A stretch of DNA of 64,000 nt from Ahrensia sp. GTDB taxonomy: Bacteria; Pseudomonadota; Alphaproteobacteria; Rhizobiales; Rhizobiaceae. The stretch lies in assembly GCA_028817895.1 (NCBI GenBank), contig JAPPOQ010000043.1, positions 1 to 64,000 of the forward strand. Direction: 5' to 3'. Shown here piece after piece: positions 45,169-54,320 of the stretch (positions are counted from its first letter, which is position 1; the number at the start of each line of letters is the position of its first letter). The translations under genes and the position numbers were made by a program. The notes beneath the pieces were generated by a model. It was not told the DNA's origin. It did no database searches and saw only the letters and a program-made list of their open reading frames with translations.

Positions 45169-46150
45169 TACGGCTGACGTTCCAGGCGCGGATCAACCTG
45201 TCGATCCCGATATGCATTTGATGCGGGAGCGCAAGCTCGCCCCCATCGTTCCAACCGCATCAATCGCCAGCAGTGCTCTGACACTGGTGATCGCCATCAT
45301 GACTTATCTGGCCAGCCTAACCCTGGGTGCGGTGACGATCATCGGCGACACGGCAAGAGGTTGGCAGTCAGACATCGCCCGCGAGATCACCATTCAGGTG
45401 CGCCCGGTGGAAGGGGTCGACCTTGCACAAAGCGTGTTGGAGGCCAGCCGCATTGCGGAGGGCTTTGAGGGTGTAACGGGTGTGACCGTTATTGGCGAAG
45501 AGGTAATGAAAGATTTGCTGGAGCCATGGCTCGGGAGCGGGCTTGATCTGGAGGAACTGCCTGTACCGCAATTGCTGACGGTCGCCATCGATGACGACGA
45601 TCCGCCCGATCTAGAGACTCTGAGACGTAAATTGATCGAAAATGTTGCCGGGGCCAGCATGGATGATCACCGCGCCTGGCTCGACCGGCTGGTCGCAATG
45701 GCACAAACAACGGTCGTTGCCGGATTTCTGATCTTCCTTCTTATGATGGCGTCAACAGTCCTTACGGTCATCTTTGCCACGCGCGGTGCGATGTCTGGCA
45801 ACGCACACATTATCGAGGTGCTGCACTTTGTTGGCGCGGAACGGCGATTCATTGCAGGGGAGTTTCAGCATCATTTCATGATGCTTGGTCTGCGCGGTTC
45901 CGCGGCTGGTGGGGTTCTGGCCCTTCTTACCTTCGTGGTCTTTGCGATCTGGATCTGGTGGCGTGGCAATGATCCGTCCGCCGAACAGGCGGCCACTTTC
46001 TTTGGCTCCTTCTCGATGAGCCTGACGGGATATATCGGCACAATCCTGTTGATCTTTGCGATTGCGGCGCTCACAGCGGTGACATCCCGCTTTACGGTGT
46101 TGCGATTTCTGGGCACGCTTGACCGCAATTCGGACGAAATTGAAGGCTGA
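45161..46150 (+). CDS. ftsX: Cell division protein FtsX
   Basis: A 329-residue membrane partner of FtsE with four membrane segments: one near residue 40 (ALTLVIAIMTYLASLTLGAV) and three after residue 180. A periplasmic domain of about 120 residues (EITIQVRPVEGVDLAQSVLE) lies between the first two and would touch hydrolase activators. HIIEVLHFVGAERRFIAGEF is the conserved cytoplasmic loop. It overlaps ftsE by eight bases, and ydcF follows. Confidence 0.93.
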   Translation: MSDTADVPGADQPVDPDMHLMRERKLAPIVPTASIASSALTLVIAIMTYLASLTLGAVTIIGDTARGWQSDIAREITIQVRPVEGVDLAQSVLEASRIAEGFEGVTGVTVIGEEVMKDLLEPWLGSGLDLEELPVPQLLTVAIDDDDPPDLETLRRKLIENVAGASMDDHRAWLDRLVAMAQTTVVAGFLIFLLMMASTVLTVIFATRGAMSGNAHIIEVLHFVGAERRFIAGEFQHHFMMLGLRGSAAGGVLALLTFVVFAIWIWWRGNDPSAEQAATFFGSFSMSLTGYIGTILLIFAIAALTAVTSRFTVLRFLGTLDRNSDEIEG

Positions 46151-46317
46151 GATCACAGAAATCGGGGTCTATGTGACCTGGAGTTCGTGAATCCGGCTGA
46201 TTTCGATGCAGTGCCACTTCTGTTGGTGATGTTTGCTGTGTTGAAGGAGTTCGAACGATTGGCGATGAATGGCGGCATCGCATGGCGGTAATGAACAGGG
46301 CGACTCATGAAGGTGCC

Positions 46318-47025
46318 ATGACGATGGCAGATCAAGACAATAAGCGTTTAACGGTAGGGCGCACGGTTGCCGGTACAGGTCGCGTTTCGGCCTCTGTTCT
46401 GCGCGGCATTGCAAGGCTGGTCATCATTCTGGCCATCATCACAGGCGGCTTTCTTGCTGGCGGTTTCTTCTATTTCAGCAATGCGGTGCTGAGTGACATG
46501 CCGCCCAGTGAAATTACTGCGGTGGATGGCATCGTTGTCTTGACGGGTGGACCTGCGCGCATCGAACGCGGGCTGGAACTTTTGAAGCAGAACAAAGGCA
46601 AAAGGCTGCTGATTACAGGCGTCAACGAAGCCACCAAGGAAGGCGATCTTCAGGCGATCAATCCACGTCGCGAAGATCTGTTTGCCTGTTGTGTCGATCT
46701 TGACCATGCCGCACTCAACACGGTCGGCAATGCGCTGGAAACCGGCAAATGGCTGCGCGGCAAGGGCTACACATCGATCATTCTGGTGACCAGTGCGCAA
46801 CACATGCCGCGCAGTCTGCTTGAGTTTGAGCGTGCGCTGGATGATGTGGAGATCACAGCTTACCCGGTTCACAGCGACGGCATGTTGCAGGACGGTTGGT
46901 GGCGACGGCCCGAATTGTTGCGACCAATGATCTCGGAATATCTGAAGTTCCTCGGCGCGCGATCGCGAGACTATCTAGAGCCCTCAACGCTCCAGGCATT
47001 GCGTGCCAACGTGTTGGGCAGCTAG
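46318..47025 (+). CDS. YdcF-family (DUF218) membrane protein
   Basis: A 235-residue protein with one N-terminal membrane helix (LRGIARLVIILAIITGGFLAGG) and a DUF218 domain: IVVLTGGPARIERGLELLKQ, RLLITGVNEATKEGD and NTVGNALETGKWLRGKGY. Family members are thought to act on envelope polymers; ElyC (DUF218) in E. coli affects peptidoglycan/ECA balance. ATG 46318 (GAAGG just before) was chosen; 46282, 46291 and 46324 are alternatives. It sits between ftsX and plsC, the rhizobial order. Confidence 0.87.
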   Translation: MTMADQDNKRLTVGRTVAGTGRVSASVLRGIARLVIILAIITGGFLAGGFFYFSNAVLSDMPPSEITAVDGIVVLTGGPARIERGLELLKQNKGKRLLITGVNEATKEGDLQAINPRREDLFACCVDLDHAALNTVGNALETGKWLRGKGYTSIILVTSAQHMPRSLLEFERALDDVEITAYPVHSDGMLQDGWWRRPELLRPMISEYLKFLGARSRDYLEPSTLQALRANVLGS

Positions 47026-47056
47026 AGCAAGGGGCTGTCTCAACAACAAGCTCGTC

Positions 47057-47857
47057 ATGCTCTATCTGCGATCATTTGCATTCAACCTCGCGTGGTATCT
47101 CAATCTCATCGTCCAGATGGTGGTGCAATCGCCCTATTATTTTGCGGCGAGTAAGCCCGGCTATCTGGGAGTTGTCCGCCGCTGGGCCTGGAGCTGCCAT
47201 TGGCTTCAGCGTGCTCTGGCGGGCACGAAAATCGAGATCTCCGGGCTGGAAAACGTGCCCGAGGGCGGTTGCATCATCGCCTCCAAACACCAATCGATCT
47301 GGGAGTTCTATGCGCTGTTTGCCGAGCTGGATGATCCGGCTTTCGTGTTGAAGGATGACCTTTTGAAGATACCCTTGTTCGGGTGGTATGTCGCCAAGGC
47401 CGATCAGATACCCATAAGGCGTGGCGACAAGGGCAAAGCGCTGCGTCACATGCTCAAAAGGGCTGGTGAAGCCTTGGCAGATGGGCGGCAGATCCTGATC
47501 TTTCCAGAAGGAACACGCAAGGCACCGGGTGCAGAGCCGGACTATCGATACGGCGTCACGCGCATGTATGTTGAACTGGATTGTCCCGTTGTTCCCGTCG
47601 CGCTTGATTCTGGCCTGTTTTGGCCGAGGCGGCAGTTTCTGCGCTATCCCGGCATATTGCGTGCGCAATTTCTCAAGCCCATCAAGCCGGGGTTGGACGC
47701 AGAAGCGTTCTCGGCCCGTTTGCAAAAAAGCATCGAAGATGCCTGTGATGACCTCTATGCGCAGACAGTGCATGACCCCATCGTGCCGCCGCTTTCCGAC
47801 AAGGTGCGCGCCGCTATCGAGCGCTCAAAGGCACGACGGCATGTGGAAAAATCATGA
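47057..47857 (+). CDS. plsC: 1-acyl-sn-glycerol-3-phosphate acyltransferase
   Basis: A 266-residue inner-membrane enzyme making phosphatidic acid from lysophosphatidic acid. The catalytic HxxxxD block is KHQSIWEF, where Glu takes the Asp place; the family shows both forms. It also has FPEGTRKAPGA (substrate motif III) and IPIRRGDKG. Hydrophobic stretch near residue 5-25. The frame upstream is open to 47003 and overlaps ydcF, but ATG 47057 starts the conserved part. Tandem LexA-type boxes follow after seven bases. Confidence 0.9.
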   Translation: MLYLRSFAFNLAWYLNLIVQMVVQSPYYFAASKPGYLGVVRRWAWSCHWLQRALAGTKIEISGLENVPEGGCIIASKHQSIWEFYALFAELDDPAFVLKDDLLKIPLFGWYVAKADQIPIRRGDKGKALRHMLKRAGEALADGRQILIFPEGTRKAPGAEPDYRYGVTRMYVELDCPVVPVALDSGLFWPRRQFLRYPGILRAQFLKPIKPGLDAEAFSARLQKSIEDACDDLYAQTVHDPIVPPLSDKVRAAIERSKARRHVEKS

Positions 47858-47864
47858 AACGTTT

Positions 47865-47879
47865 GTTCTGGTAATGTTC
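47865..47879 (+). promoter_or_regulatory. LexA-type SOS box 1
   Basis: GTTC-N7-GTTC, exact (GTTC at 47865 and 47876). This is the alphaproteobacterial LexA operator (GAAC-N7-GAAC on the other strand). It lies seven bases after the plsC stop and 45 bases before the ATG at 47925. LexA binding is inferred. Confidence 0.65.
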
Positions 47880-47888
47880 TCTTAACTT

Positions 47889-47903
47889 GTTCCTCCTACG
47901 TTC
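47889..47903 (+). promoter_or_regulatory. LexA-type SOS box 2
   Basis: A second exact GTTC-N7-GTTC (GTTC at 47889 and 47900), nine bases after the first box and 21 bases before ATG 47925. Two perfect boxes in 39 bases are very unlikely by chance and suggest tight SOS repression of the next gene. Confidence 0.65.
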
Positions 47904-47924
47904 TCCCCAAGCATGGAGAGCCCA

Positions 47925-48308
47925 ATGCAACACGATCTTTTCGATAACATCGCTGAAAAAGCGCAGGTTACCGCCTTGCCGGTGACCTCAAATGCGGCCA
48001 GTAAGCCGGTCGCGATCGATCTCACTCCCAGTGCGGTCGGGCAGGTTGGACTTGATGGATACGCGATGGCACTCGCTCGATCTGGCAGACGCTGTGTGTT
48101 TCGACAAACCACCGTCCGCGAGGCGATGTTTTACGATAAGGCGATTTTTGCTGTGACGAACACCAGCACCGGCGAGGTTCTGGCGGGAACCGATGTGTTG
48201 ACGCTGTGGTGCGGTGGCGATGTACACAAAGGAGGCCTGTTCGTCCATCTGCTTGACGCTGATCAGGACGCGTCTCTCATTTTAGCTGATCTGGCGAGCG
48301 GGTTTTGA
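47925..48308 (+). CDS. Unrecognised protein, SOS-box-preceded, with N-terminal clamp-binding-like motif
   Basis: A 127-residue protein not recognised as a known family. ATG 47925 has GGAG six bases upstream; ATG 47913 lacks one. The first residues are MQHDLFDN: QHDLF fits the sliding-clamp (DnaN) binding pentapeptide QL(S/D)LF, and a motif at the extreme N-terminus also occurs in Hda. An Ala/Val/Thr-rich linker follows (residues 12-40), then a compact domain with DGYAMALARSGRRCVFRQTT, TDVLTLWCGGDVHKGG and LFVHLLDADQDASL. There is no signal or membrane segment. Two perfect LexA-type boxes precede it. A DNA-damage-induced, clamp-interacting role is inference. Its 3' end overlaps chaC by 32 bases. 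Confidence 0.75.
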   Translation: MQHDLFDNIAEKAQVTALPVTSNAASKPVAIDLTPSAVGQVGLDGYAMALARSGRRCVFRQTTVREAMFYDKAIFAVTNTSTGEVLAGTDVLTLWCGGDVHKGGLFVHLLDADQDASLILADLASGF

Positions 48309-48828
48309 GTTCGGAAACCACGCGTTCGAGAGCGTGGTCTCGGATGCCCATCTGTTTCATATGATCCACCGTATTGGCGAAATAGGTGATATTGTCTCCG
48401 GACTGGCCTTGCGCCTTTGCGATGCGCTCAACCAGAGCGTCGTGATCCAGCCGCCCGGCATATTGATCGTGATTGCGGCGCACCACGAACACGGTGCAGG
48501 CGACGATCTCGCCGGTGTCGAGTTGAGCAGGGCGTGACGTTTCACGATAGACATTGGTAACCAATTCGCGCTCTCTCAAATAGTCCATCACCCGCGCACG
48601 ATCGTGGTCGGCAACTTTGAAAGCCATGCCACGGCAGGAACCACCCTGGTCCAATCCCAAAACGATGCCGGGATAGTCTTGTGTGCCGCGATGAACCCAG
48701 GAATAGATGCAGGGTGAACGATGTACACCGGACATGCGAGCAGGAACCGCCGCATCGTGCTGAAAACCCGGTTTCCACATCAAGGAACCGTAGCCAAAAA
48801 CCCAAAAATGCTGATCCGGATTGTTCAT
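48277..48828 (-). CDS. ChaC-type gamma-glutamylcyclotransferase
   Basis: A 183-residue enzyme that likely cuts glutathione to 5-oxoproline and Cys-Gly. The substrate-binding VFGYGSLMWKPGF and RGMAFKVADHD motifs, and the conserved acidic region YLRERELVTNVYRE, match ChaC. ATG 48828 begins the domain; the open frame runs to 48900. The DUF2125 gene starts 87 bases away in the other direction. The 3' end overlaps the gene at 47925 by 32 bases. Confidence 0.9.
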   Translation of the reverse strand: MNNPDQHFWVFGYGSLMWKPGFQHDAAVPARMSGVHRSPCIYSWVHRGTQDYPGIVLGLDQGGSCRGMAFKVADHDRARVMDYLRERELVTNVYRETSRPAQLDTGEIVACTVFVVRRNHDQYAGRLDHDALVERIAKAQGQSGDNITYFANTVDHMKQMGIRDHALERVVSELKTRSPDQLK

Positions 48829-48914
48829 GACAACGGGCCTGCAATCGCTCCCTTGTTTTGAAGGAAGCCAGCCCGTAACAAGCACACAAGAACAGCGCAA
48901 CGGTTCCGGCGCTC

Positions 48915-49907
48915 ATGAAAGTTCTCTACGGTCTTGTTGCGACGCTTGCCCTGCTGTGGACAGCAGGATGGTTTGGTCTGTCATATTGGGTTGACGCGCA
49001 GCTTGATCGCGTGATCGATGTCCAACGCCAGAACGGAATGACCATCGCGTGTTCTGATCGCAGCATGCGAGGTTTCCCATTCTATCTCGGCCCCGCCTGT
49101 GATTCGCTGTCTATTGAAGGTGCTGACGGCTCGACGGTCATTTCCGGCGCCGTCCGCAGTTCGGTCAGCCTAACAGCGCCGGGTGAAGCGATGCTGGAAT
49201 TGGACGGTCCGGTTCAAGTGCAGAGTGGTGCAACAACACTTTTGGCAGATTGGAACTCGCTGTCGGCTTTCATCGACGCCACATTTGATGGCGGTTTCGA
49301 TCTGGCGTCATTTGCCGTGGCCGATCTGAAGGTTCAATCCAATGCAGCACAAGTTTCAGCCGTATCAGGCCATGGTGACGTCAAACCGACGACACCCGGT
49401 GACGCCAATCCTCGCCGCGATCTGACGCTCGCTCTTGCGCTCAAGGGGCTGTCGACCGAAATTTCTGAAACCACGACCTCTCCGGTCGATCTCGACATCA
49501 ATGCAACGCTTGATGACGCCTATCGTGATCTGGTGGAGCGCAGACTGCCATGGCAATTGGCGCTTGCTGACGGCGCTTCTGCGGACATTCAGCAAATCCG
49601 TCTGGTGGTTCCGGGTGAGGGCGTGCTCTCGCTGGCGGGGCCTTTGCAGATTGGGGCTGATGGATTGGTGTCAGGCACCGTCAGCGTCGGACTGTCCAAT
49701 CCGCAGACGCTTCAGAACTGGGCACTGTCCGTATCACCCGCGCTGGAACAATCCTTTGCACTGCTGGCTCAAAGTGTTGCCGGTATGGGAGTGGAACGCA
49801 ATGTCTTGGGCATGCAACTGCGTGCCATTGATTTGACCATTGATCGCGGTGCGGTTCGCCTTGGCTTCATCAAGCTTATCGATCTGCCGCCGGTCAACCT
49901 TCGCTAA
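48915..49907 (+). CDS. DUF2125 exported/membrane-anchored protein
   Basis: A 330-residue protein with one N-terminal hydrophobic helix (LYGLVATLALLWTAGWFGLSY) that is either a signal peptide or an anchor. The rest is beta-rich: RQNGMTIACSDRSMRGFPF and SLSIEGADGSTVISG are typical of DUF2125. Function unknown; an envelope role is likely. Its stop TAA shares CTAA with the TAG of the convergent tyrC gene. Confidence 0.88.
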   Translation: MKVLYGLVATLALLWTAGWFGLSYWVDAQLDRVIDVQRQNGMTIACSDRSMRGFPFYLGPACDSLSIEGADGSTVISGAVRSSVSLTAPGEAMLELDGPVQVQSGATTLLADWNSLSAFIDATFDGGFDLASFAVADLKVQSNAAQVSAVSGHGDVKPTTPGDANPRRDLTLALALKGLSTEISETTTSPVDLDINATLDDAYRDLVERRLPWQLALADGASADIQQIRLVVPGEGVLSLAGPLQIGADGLVSGTVSVGLSNPQTLQNWALSVSPALEQSFALLAQSVAGMGVERNVLGMQLRAIDLTIDRGAVRLGFIKLIDLPPVNLR

Positions 49908-50827
49908 TCCTCGATGGTGTAGCGGCCGAAATTCGGCGCATCCGTCTCCTGTCCGGCTTCAATGATGCCGCGACGGATTGCGCGTGTTTTGGTGAAATGG
50001 TCGAACAGAAGGTCGCCATCGCCCCAGCGGATAGCGCGTTGCAGCGCGGACAAATCCTCTGAGAACCGCCCAAGCATCTCCAGTACGGCATCCTTGTTGT
50101 GCAGGAAAACGTCGCGCCACATCACGGGATCGGAGGCGGCTATGCGGGTGAAATCGCGAAAGCCGGAGGCGGAAAACTTGATCACTTCCGACTGGGTGAT
50201 CTCTTCCAGATCGGACGCCGTACCCACGATGTTGTAGGCGATCAGATGCGGGATGTGCGAGACAACGGCGAGCACCCGGTCATGGTGGTCCGGTTCCATC
50301 ACATCCACGTAGGATCCAAGCGCTTTCCAAAAGGCTGTGAGCCGCTGAATCGCGTCTGCGTCGGCGCCCGCGTCCGGCGTGAGCAGGCACCAGCGCTCGT
50401 CAAACAGTGTTGTGAAGCCTGCCTCCGGGCCGGAATACTCCGTACCTGCGATTGGATGGCCGGGCACGAGATGAACGTGATCCGGCAAATGTGGGCGCAA
50501 TTGGTCAATGACAGATCGCTTGACCGAGCCGACATCGGAGACGATCGCTTCCTTTGCTAAATGTGGACCCATGCGTTCGCCAACCTGGCTGAACGCGCCG
50601 ACGGGAATGCACAGGATCACACAATCGGCGTCCTTGACCGCCTCGGCGACGCTGTCGGTGTAGACATCGCCAAGATTGCGAGCTTTCGCCTTCTCCAGCG
50701 TTTCCTTGCGCCTTGTCTGAACGACGATGGTTTCAGCCAAGCGATCGCGCCGCGCGCGCAAGGCAATGGACGAGCCGATCAGCCCGATCCCGATCAGGCA
50801 GAGCCGTTTGAAGATCGCCTCAGCCAT
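49904..50827 (-). CDS. tyrC: Prephenate/arogenate dehydrogenase
   Basis: A 307-residue NAD(P)-dependent enzyme of tyrosine synthesis. The Rossmann motif is [29 protein letters not shown] and the catalytic His of [10 protein letters not shown] follow. The choice between prephenate (tyrA) and arogenate or dual specificity (tyrC) cannot be made from sequence. It is coupled to hisC (8-base overlap), an aminotransferase able to act on the same pathway. Confidence 0.9.
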   Translation of the reverse strand: MAEAIFKRLCLIGIGLIGSSIALRARRDRLAETIVVQTRRKETLEKAKARNLGDVYTDSVAEAVKDADCVILCIPVGAFSQVGERMGPHLAKEAIVSDVGSVKRSVIDQLRPHLPDHVHLVPGHPIAGTEYSGPEAGFTTLFDERWCLLTPDAGADADAIQRLTAFWKALGSYVDVMEPDHHDRVLAVVSHIPHLIAYNIVGTASDLEEITQSEVIKFSASGFRDFTRIAASDPVMWRDVFLHNKDAVLEMLGRFSEDLSALQRAIRWGDGDLLFDHFTKTRAIRRGIIEAGQETDAPNFGRYTIED

Positions 50828-51917
50828 TGAGAAACTCCGTCAACGCGGCAACCGTGCCACGACAGGCCTCTTCGGTTCCAATTGACATGCGCAGGGCGTT
50901 GGGAAAACCGTAGGGGACCACGCGGCGCAGAACGAAGCCGCGCCGTGTCAAGAAGCTGTCGGCTTCAGCCGCACCCTTACCCGGTTCGTCACCAAAATGG
51001 ATGAGGATAAAGTTTCCGACACTTGGCGTTACGGTCAGGCCAAGGTCACGCAGGGCATCGCTGGTCCAGGTGAGCCATTCGTCGTTATGTGCAACCGCCT
51101 TGTCGAGCGCCTCCCGGTCCGCGACAGCTGCAGTTGCGGCGGCCAAGGCCGCGGCGTTCACGTTAAATGGACCGCGCACGCGGTTGAGCACATCGACGAT
51201 TTCCGCCGGTGCGAACATCCAACCGACGCGCAATGCGGCAAGGCCATAAATCTTTGAGAATGTACGAGTCATGACCACGTTGGAGGCACTCGCGACAAGC
51301 TCGATACCGGCTTCATAGTCGTTGCGCCGCACATATTCTGCATAGGCTGCGTCCAGGACCAGCATGACATGAGCAGGCAGGCCTTCATGCAGGCGGCGCA
51401 CTTCGCTCATCGGCACATAGGTGCCGGTTGGGTTGTTGGGGTTGGCGAGAAAGACCATTTTGGTCTTCTGCGTCACGCAAGCCAGAACGGCATCCACATC
51501 CGTGCGCTGGTCCTGCTCCGGCGCGACAATTGGCGTTGCGCCATTGGCCTTGATCTGGATGGGATAGACGAGAAAACCGTGCTCGCTGTAAATCGCCTCA
51601 TCACCCGGTTTCAAATAACATTGCGCCAGAAGGCCGAGCAGTTCGTCGGATCCGTTGCCGCACACGATGCGCTGCGCATCCAGCCCATGAGCGCTCGCAA
51701 TCGCCTCACGAAGAATGGTGGCGCTGCCGTCTGGATAGTCTTCCAAAAGTCGCGTGGACTGTTCCACCGCAGCCTTTGCTGCCGGGCTTGGGCCGAGCGG
51801 CGATTCATTGGCCGATAATTTGTGCAGCTTCACGCCCTCCGGCGCGGACGAAAGACCGGGTACATAGGCTGCAATATCCAATATGCCCTGATTGGGCTGA
51901 GGGCTAGATGCGCTCAT
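50820..51917 (-). CDS. hisC: Histidinol-phosphate aminotransferase
   Basis: A 365-residue PLP enzyme of histidine synthesis, also able to transaminate aromatic keto acids. [27 protein letters not shown], the Schiff-base lysine in [17 protein letters not shown], and [11 protein letters not shown]-type loop are present. Its start is close to the repeat copy at 51955. With tyrC it forms a two-gene unit for histidine/tyrosine synthesis. Confidence 0.93.
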   Translation of the reverse strand: MSASSPQPNQGILDIAAYVPGLSSAPEGVKLHKLSANESPLGPSPAAKAAVEQSTRLLEDYPDGSATILREAIASAHGLDAQRIVCGNGSDELLGLLAQCYLKPGDEAIYSEHGFLVYPIQIKANGATPIVAPEQDQRTDVDAVLACVTQKTKMVFLANPNNPTGTYVPMSEVRRLHEGLPAHVMLVLDAAYAEYVRRNDYEAGIELVASASNVVMTRTFSKIYGLAALRVGWMFAPAEIVDVLNRVRGPFNVNAAALAAATAAVADREALDKAVAHNDEWLTWTSDALRDLGLTVTPSVGNFILIHFGDEPGKGAAEADSFLTRRGFVLRRVVPYGFPNALRMSIGTEEACRGTVAALTEFLNG

Positions 51918-51954
51918 GGCATATACTCATTCGGGTAAGGATTGAGGCGCGTTC

Positions 51955-52266
51955 TAGAGCAAGTTTCGCCCGGATTGAAGCAGTTTGATGCGATGGATTT
52001 TTCGATCTGGCAAGGAGAACACCGCAGAGCGATGCTGAGCATCGCGCGAGGATTTCGACACCGCCAGAGCGACAAAAGACACCCAAGCATTTTCGCAACA
52101 TACATCTGAAATAAAAAGATTTTCTGCAATCGCTTTAGCTTGATTCTTTGCACCCGGACTGCATCGCGCACGAGCTTGCGGTGCCCGCACCACGGCGTCG
52201 CACGCTCTTTGTCAGGCCACAAACTCCCTGCGCTCAAACGATTCAATCGGGGCGAAATTTGCTCTA
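51955..52266 (+). mobile_element. MITE-like repeat, copy 2
   Basis: A 308-base core (51957-52264) flanked by TA on both sides. The ends are imperfect inverted repeats of about 32 bases: GAGCAAGTTTCGCCCGGATT on the left and its near-complement at the right end (AATCGGGGCGAAATTTGCTC). It is about 75-80% identical to the copy at 59282 by eye. It carries no transposase. Flanking C and G restore CTAG, which is what IS630-type transposases target. This copy sits in the stop codon of the methyltransferase gene. Bases 51918-51954 are otherwise empty. Confidence 0.85.
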
Positions 52267-53031
52267 GATCGGCTTTCGCGACTTGGGAAGGGCGCGTCTG
52301 TCTCCGCTGACTTTGCCGGCACCCTGGGGTGCCAGAACGGGCACGAACACGCGCCGCGATTGCCTTTGCCGCACAGGCAGGCCCTGATAGACCTGTTTGG
52401 TCGCCTCCACCACCACCACACCGGCGAAGACAGGCGCGAAGCGGCGTCCGAACCGTTCAAAGGTGGGCGCAAAGCCGCGCAGAAATTTGCTCTCGCTTGG
52501 CGGAAAATGCAGCGCATCAGCCCAGGCCGTTGGCGTGAACGTGTTCTCACGAAGCAAACGCGACAATTGACCACCGGAATAAGGTTTTCCTGAGCCGAAT
52601 GGTGTATGCTCCATGCGTGCCCAGACGCCGCGACGGTTTGGTGCAACAATAACCAGCTTCCCGCCAGGTGCCAGAACGCGCCATGCGTCATTGAGCACCT
52701 CACCGGCATCTTCGCTGTGTTCCAGCGCGTGCACCATCAGCATGCGGTCGATGCTGGCATCCGGTAGCGGCAGTTCCTCATCAAACACGAGCGCAGATGC
52801 ACCGGGCTCACCATAGGGCCAGCCGACGGCGCCCTGGCGCGCTGGCATAAAGGCGAGAGTGCGTTCCGTGTCCGAGCGAAACGCATCGAGCCATGGCGTT
52901 GCATAACCCAGACCGACCAGCCTTTCGTTGCTCATCGGACGCCAGACCGCCTGCAACGCTTGCTGGATCGAGCGTTGTGCAAGCTTGCCCAAAGGCGTCG
53001 CATAGAACTGGCGAAGATCGACAATATCCAT
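52264..53031 (-). CDS. SAM-dependent methyltransferase (type 11)
   Basis: A 255-residue protein. The methyltransferase core is recognisable in MVHALEHSEDAGEVLNDAWR, LAPGGKLVIVAPNRRG and SIDRMLMVHAL, though motif I is poorly conserved (VGLGYATPWLDAF). Similar proteins lie upstream of gloB in rhizobia; the substrate is unknown. ATG 53031 or 53037 begins the natural sequence. The stop TAG at 52264-52266 is formed by the TA at the edge of the repeat plus the first base of the element, so the gene ends exactly at the insertion. It diverges from gloB over 62 bases. Confidence 0.87.
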   Translation of the reverse strand: MDIVDLRQFYATPLGKLAQRSIQQALQAVWRPMSNERLVGLGYATPWLDAFRSDTERTLAFMPARQGAVGWPYGEPGASALVFDEELPLPDASIDRMLMVHALEHSEDAGEVLNDAWRVLAPGGKLVIVAPNRRGVWARMEHTPFGSGKPYSGGQLSRLLRENTFTPTAWADALHFPPSESKFLRGFAPTFERFGRRFAPVFAGVVVVEATKQVYQGLPVRQRQSRRVFVPVLAPQGAGKVSGDRRALPKSRKPI

Positions 53032-53093
53032 CTGCATGGATAAGAGGTTAGCGATTAAGCCACAGCTTCGAAAGCAGGGATCGGCACGCAATC

Positions 53094-53864
53094 ATGGGCA
53101 AGTTGCAGATATTTCAGTTTCCCTGCCGGGACGACAATTATGGGGTCATTCTACACGATGCGGAAACGGGACTGACGGTCAGCATCGATGCGCCGGAAAC
53201 GGAAGCGATCGCCGATGTTTTGGAGGACCAGGGCCTGACGCTGACCAATATCGCGACAACCCATCACCATGGCGATCATGTTGCCGGGAATATGGCGCTG
53301 AAAAACGCCCATAGTTGCACGATTGTCGGCCCGCAGGCGGAACGCGAAAAAATTCCAGGTATCGATGAGAGGGTCGAACATGGCGACAGCGTCGATTTGC
53401 TTGGCCATCGCTTCAATGTCATCGCAACGGGCGGGCATACACTTGGCCATATCGCTTACCATCTGCCGAATGATAACCTGCTATTTGCCGGTGATTGCCT
53501 GTTCGCGATGGGATGCGGCCGCATCTTTGAAGGCGATGCGCCCATGATGCACGAAAGCCTGCAAAGACTGGCTGCGCTTCCTGAAGAGACGATCGTCTAT
53601 GCGGGGCACGAATATACGCTTGCCAATGCGAAGTTCGCGCTGTCTGTCGATGGCGACAATGAAGAGCTGAAGGCGCGCGCGCGCAAGGTCGAATATCTTC
53701 GCGACGATGGCAAAGCCACCCTTCCCACAACAATTGGGATCGAGAAGGCCACCAATCCATTCTTACGCTGTGGCGACCCAGCCATCCGCAAGACACTCGA
53801 CATGGAGAGTGCAACCGACGCGGAAGTATTTGCCGAATTGCGCGCGCGCAAGGATCGGTTCTGA
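53094..53864 (+). CDS. gloB: Hydroxyacylglutathione hydrolase (glyoxalase II)
   Basis: A 256-residue metallo-beta-lactamase-fold enzyme that frees lactate and glutathione from S-lactoylglutathione, completing methylglyoxal detoxification. The metal site is THHHGDHVAGN; further ligands are in GHTLGHIAYH and FAGDCLFAMGCGR, and YAGHEYT. The C-terminal substrate domain is complete. Its stop overlaps the DUF985 start (TGATG). A GST and a ChaC enzyme also occur nearby, but linkage is not proven. Confidence 0.95.
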   Translation: MGKLQIFQFPCRDDNYGVILHDAETGLTVSIDAPETEAIADVLEDQGLTLTNIATTHHHGDHVAGNMALKNAHSCTIVGPQAEREKIPGIDERVEHGDSVDLLGHRFNVIATGGHTLGHIAYHLPNDNLLFAGDCLFAMGCGRIFEGDAPMMHESLQRLAALPEETIVYAGHEYTLANAKFALSVDGDNEELKARARKVEYLRDDGKATLPTTIGIEKATNPFLRCGDPAIRKTLDMESATDAEVFAELRARKDRF

Positions 53865-54295
53865 TGCAGGGCGTCACAGCGGCAAGCCTGATTGAAACGC
53901 TCAAGCTGCAACGTCATCCCGAGGGTGGGCATTATGTCGAAACCTTTCGTGACGAGGCGGGAGCGTCCACCGCGATCTACTATTTGCTGGAAGCAGGCGA
54001 TTGTTCGGCCTGGCATCGCGTGCACGGGTCTGCGGAGGTTTGGCATTTTTATGCAGGCGCGCCTCTCGCGCTGACACTTTCACCAAATGATCACGACGCG
54101 CAGGCCTTCCGACTTGGGGCAAATGTTGCGATGGGCGAGAAGCCGCAAGTCGTGGTCCCGGCGGGGTGCTGGCAGACAGCAGAGAGCCTAGGATCTTGGA
54201 CGCTTGTGGGCTGCACCGTCGCTCCGGCCTTCGACTTTTCCAATTTTGAGATGGCACCCGACGATTGGCGCCCAACGCCGCGCAGCACGTCGTGA
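53864..54295 (+). CDS. DUF985 cupin protein
   Basis: A 143-residue cupin. LKLQRHPEGGHYVETFRDEA opens the domain; IYYLLEAGDCSAWHRVHGSAEVWHFYAG and the later VPAGCWQTAESL hold the likely metal-binding His and Gln/Glu residues. Proteins of this group may bind sugars or metal; function unknown. ATG overlaps the gloB stop, so it is translated with gloB. Confidence 0.87.
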   Translation: MQGVTAASLIETLKLQRHPEGGHYVETFRDEAGASTAIYYLLEAGDCSAWHRVHGSAEVWHFYAGAPLALTLSPNDHDAQAFRLGANVAMGEKPQVVVPAGCWQTAESLGSWTLVGCTVAPAFDFSNFEMAPDDWRPTPRSTS

Positions 54296-54320
54296 CATCA
54301 ACACTTTTCGAGAGACGCAA

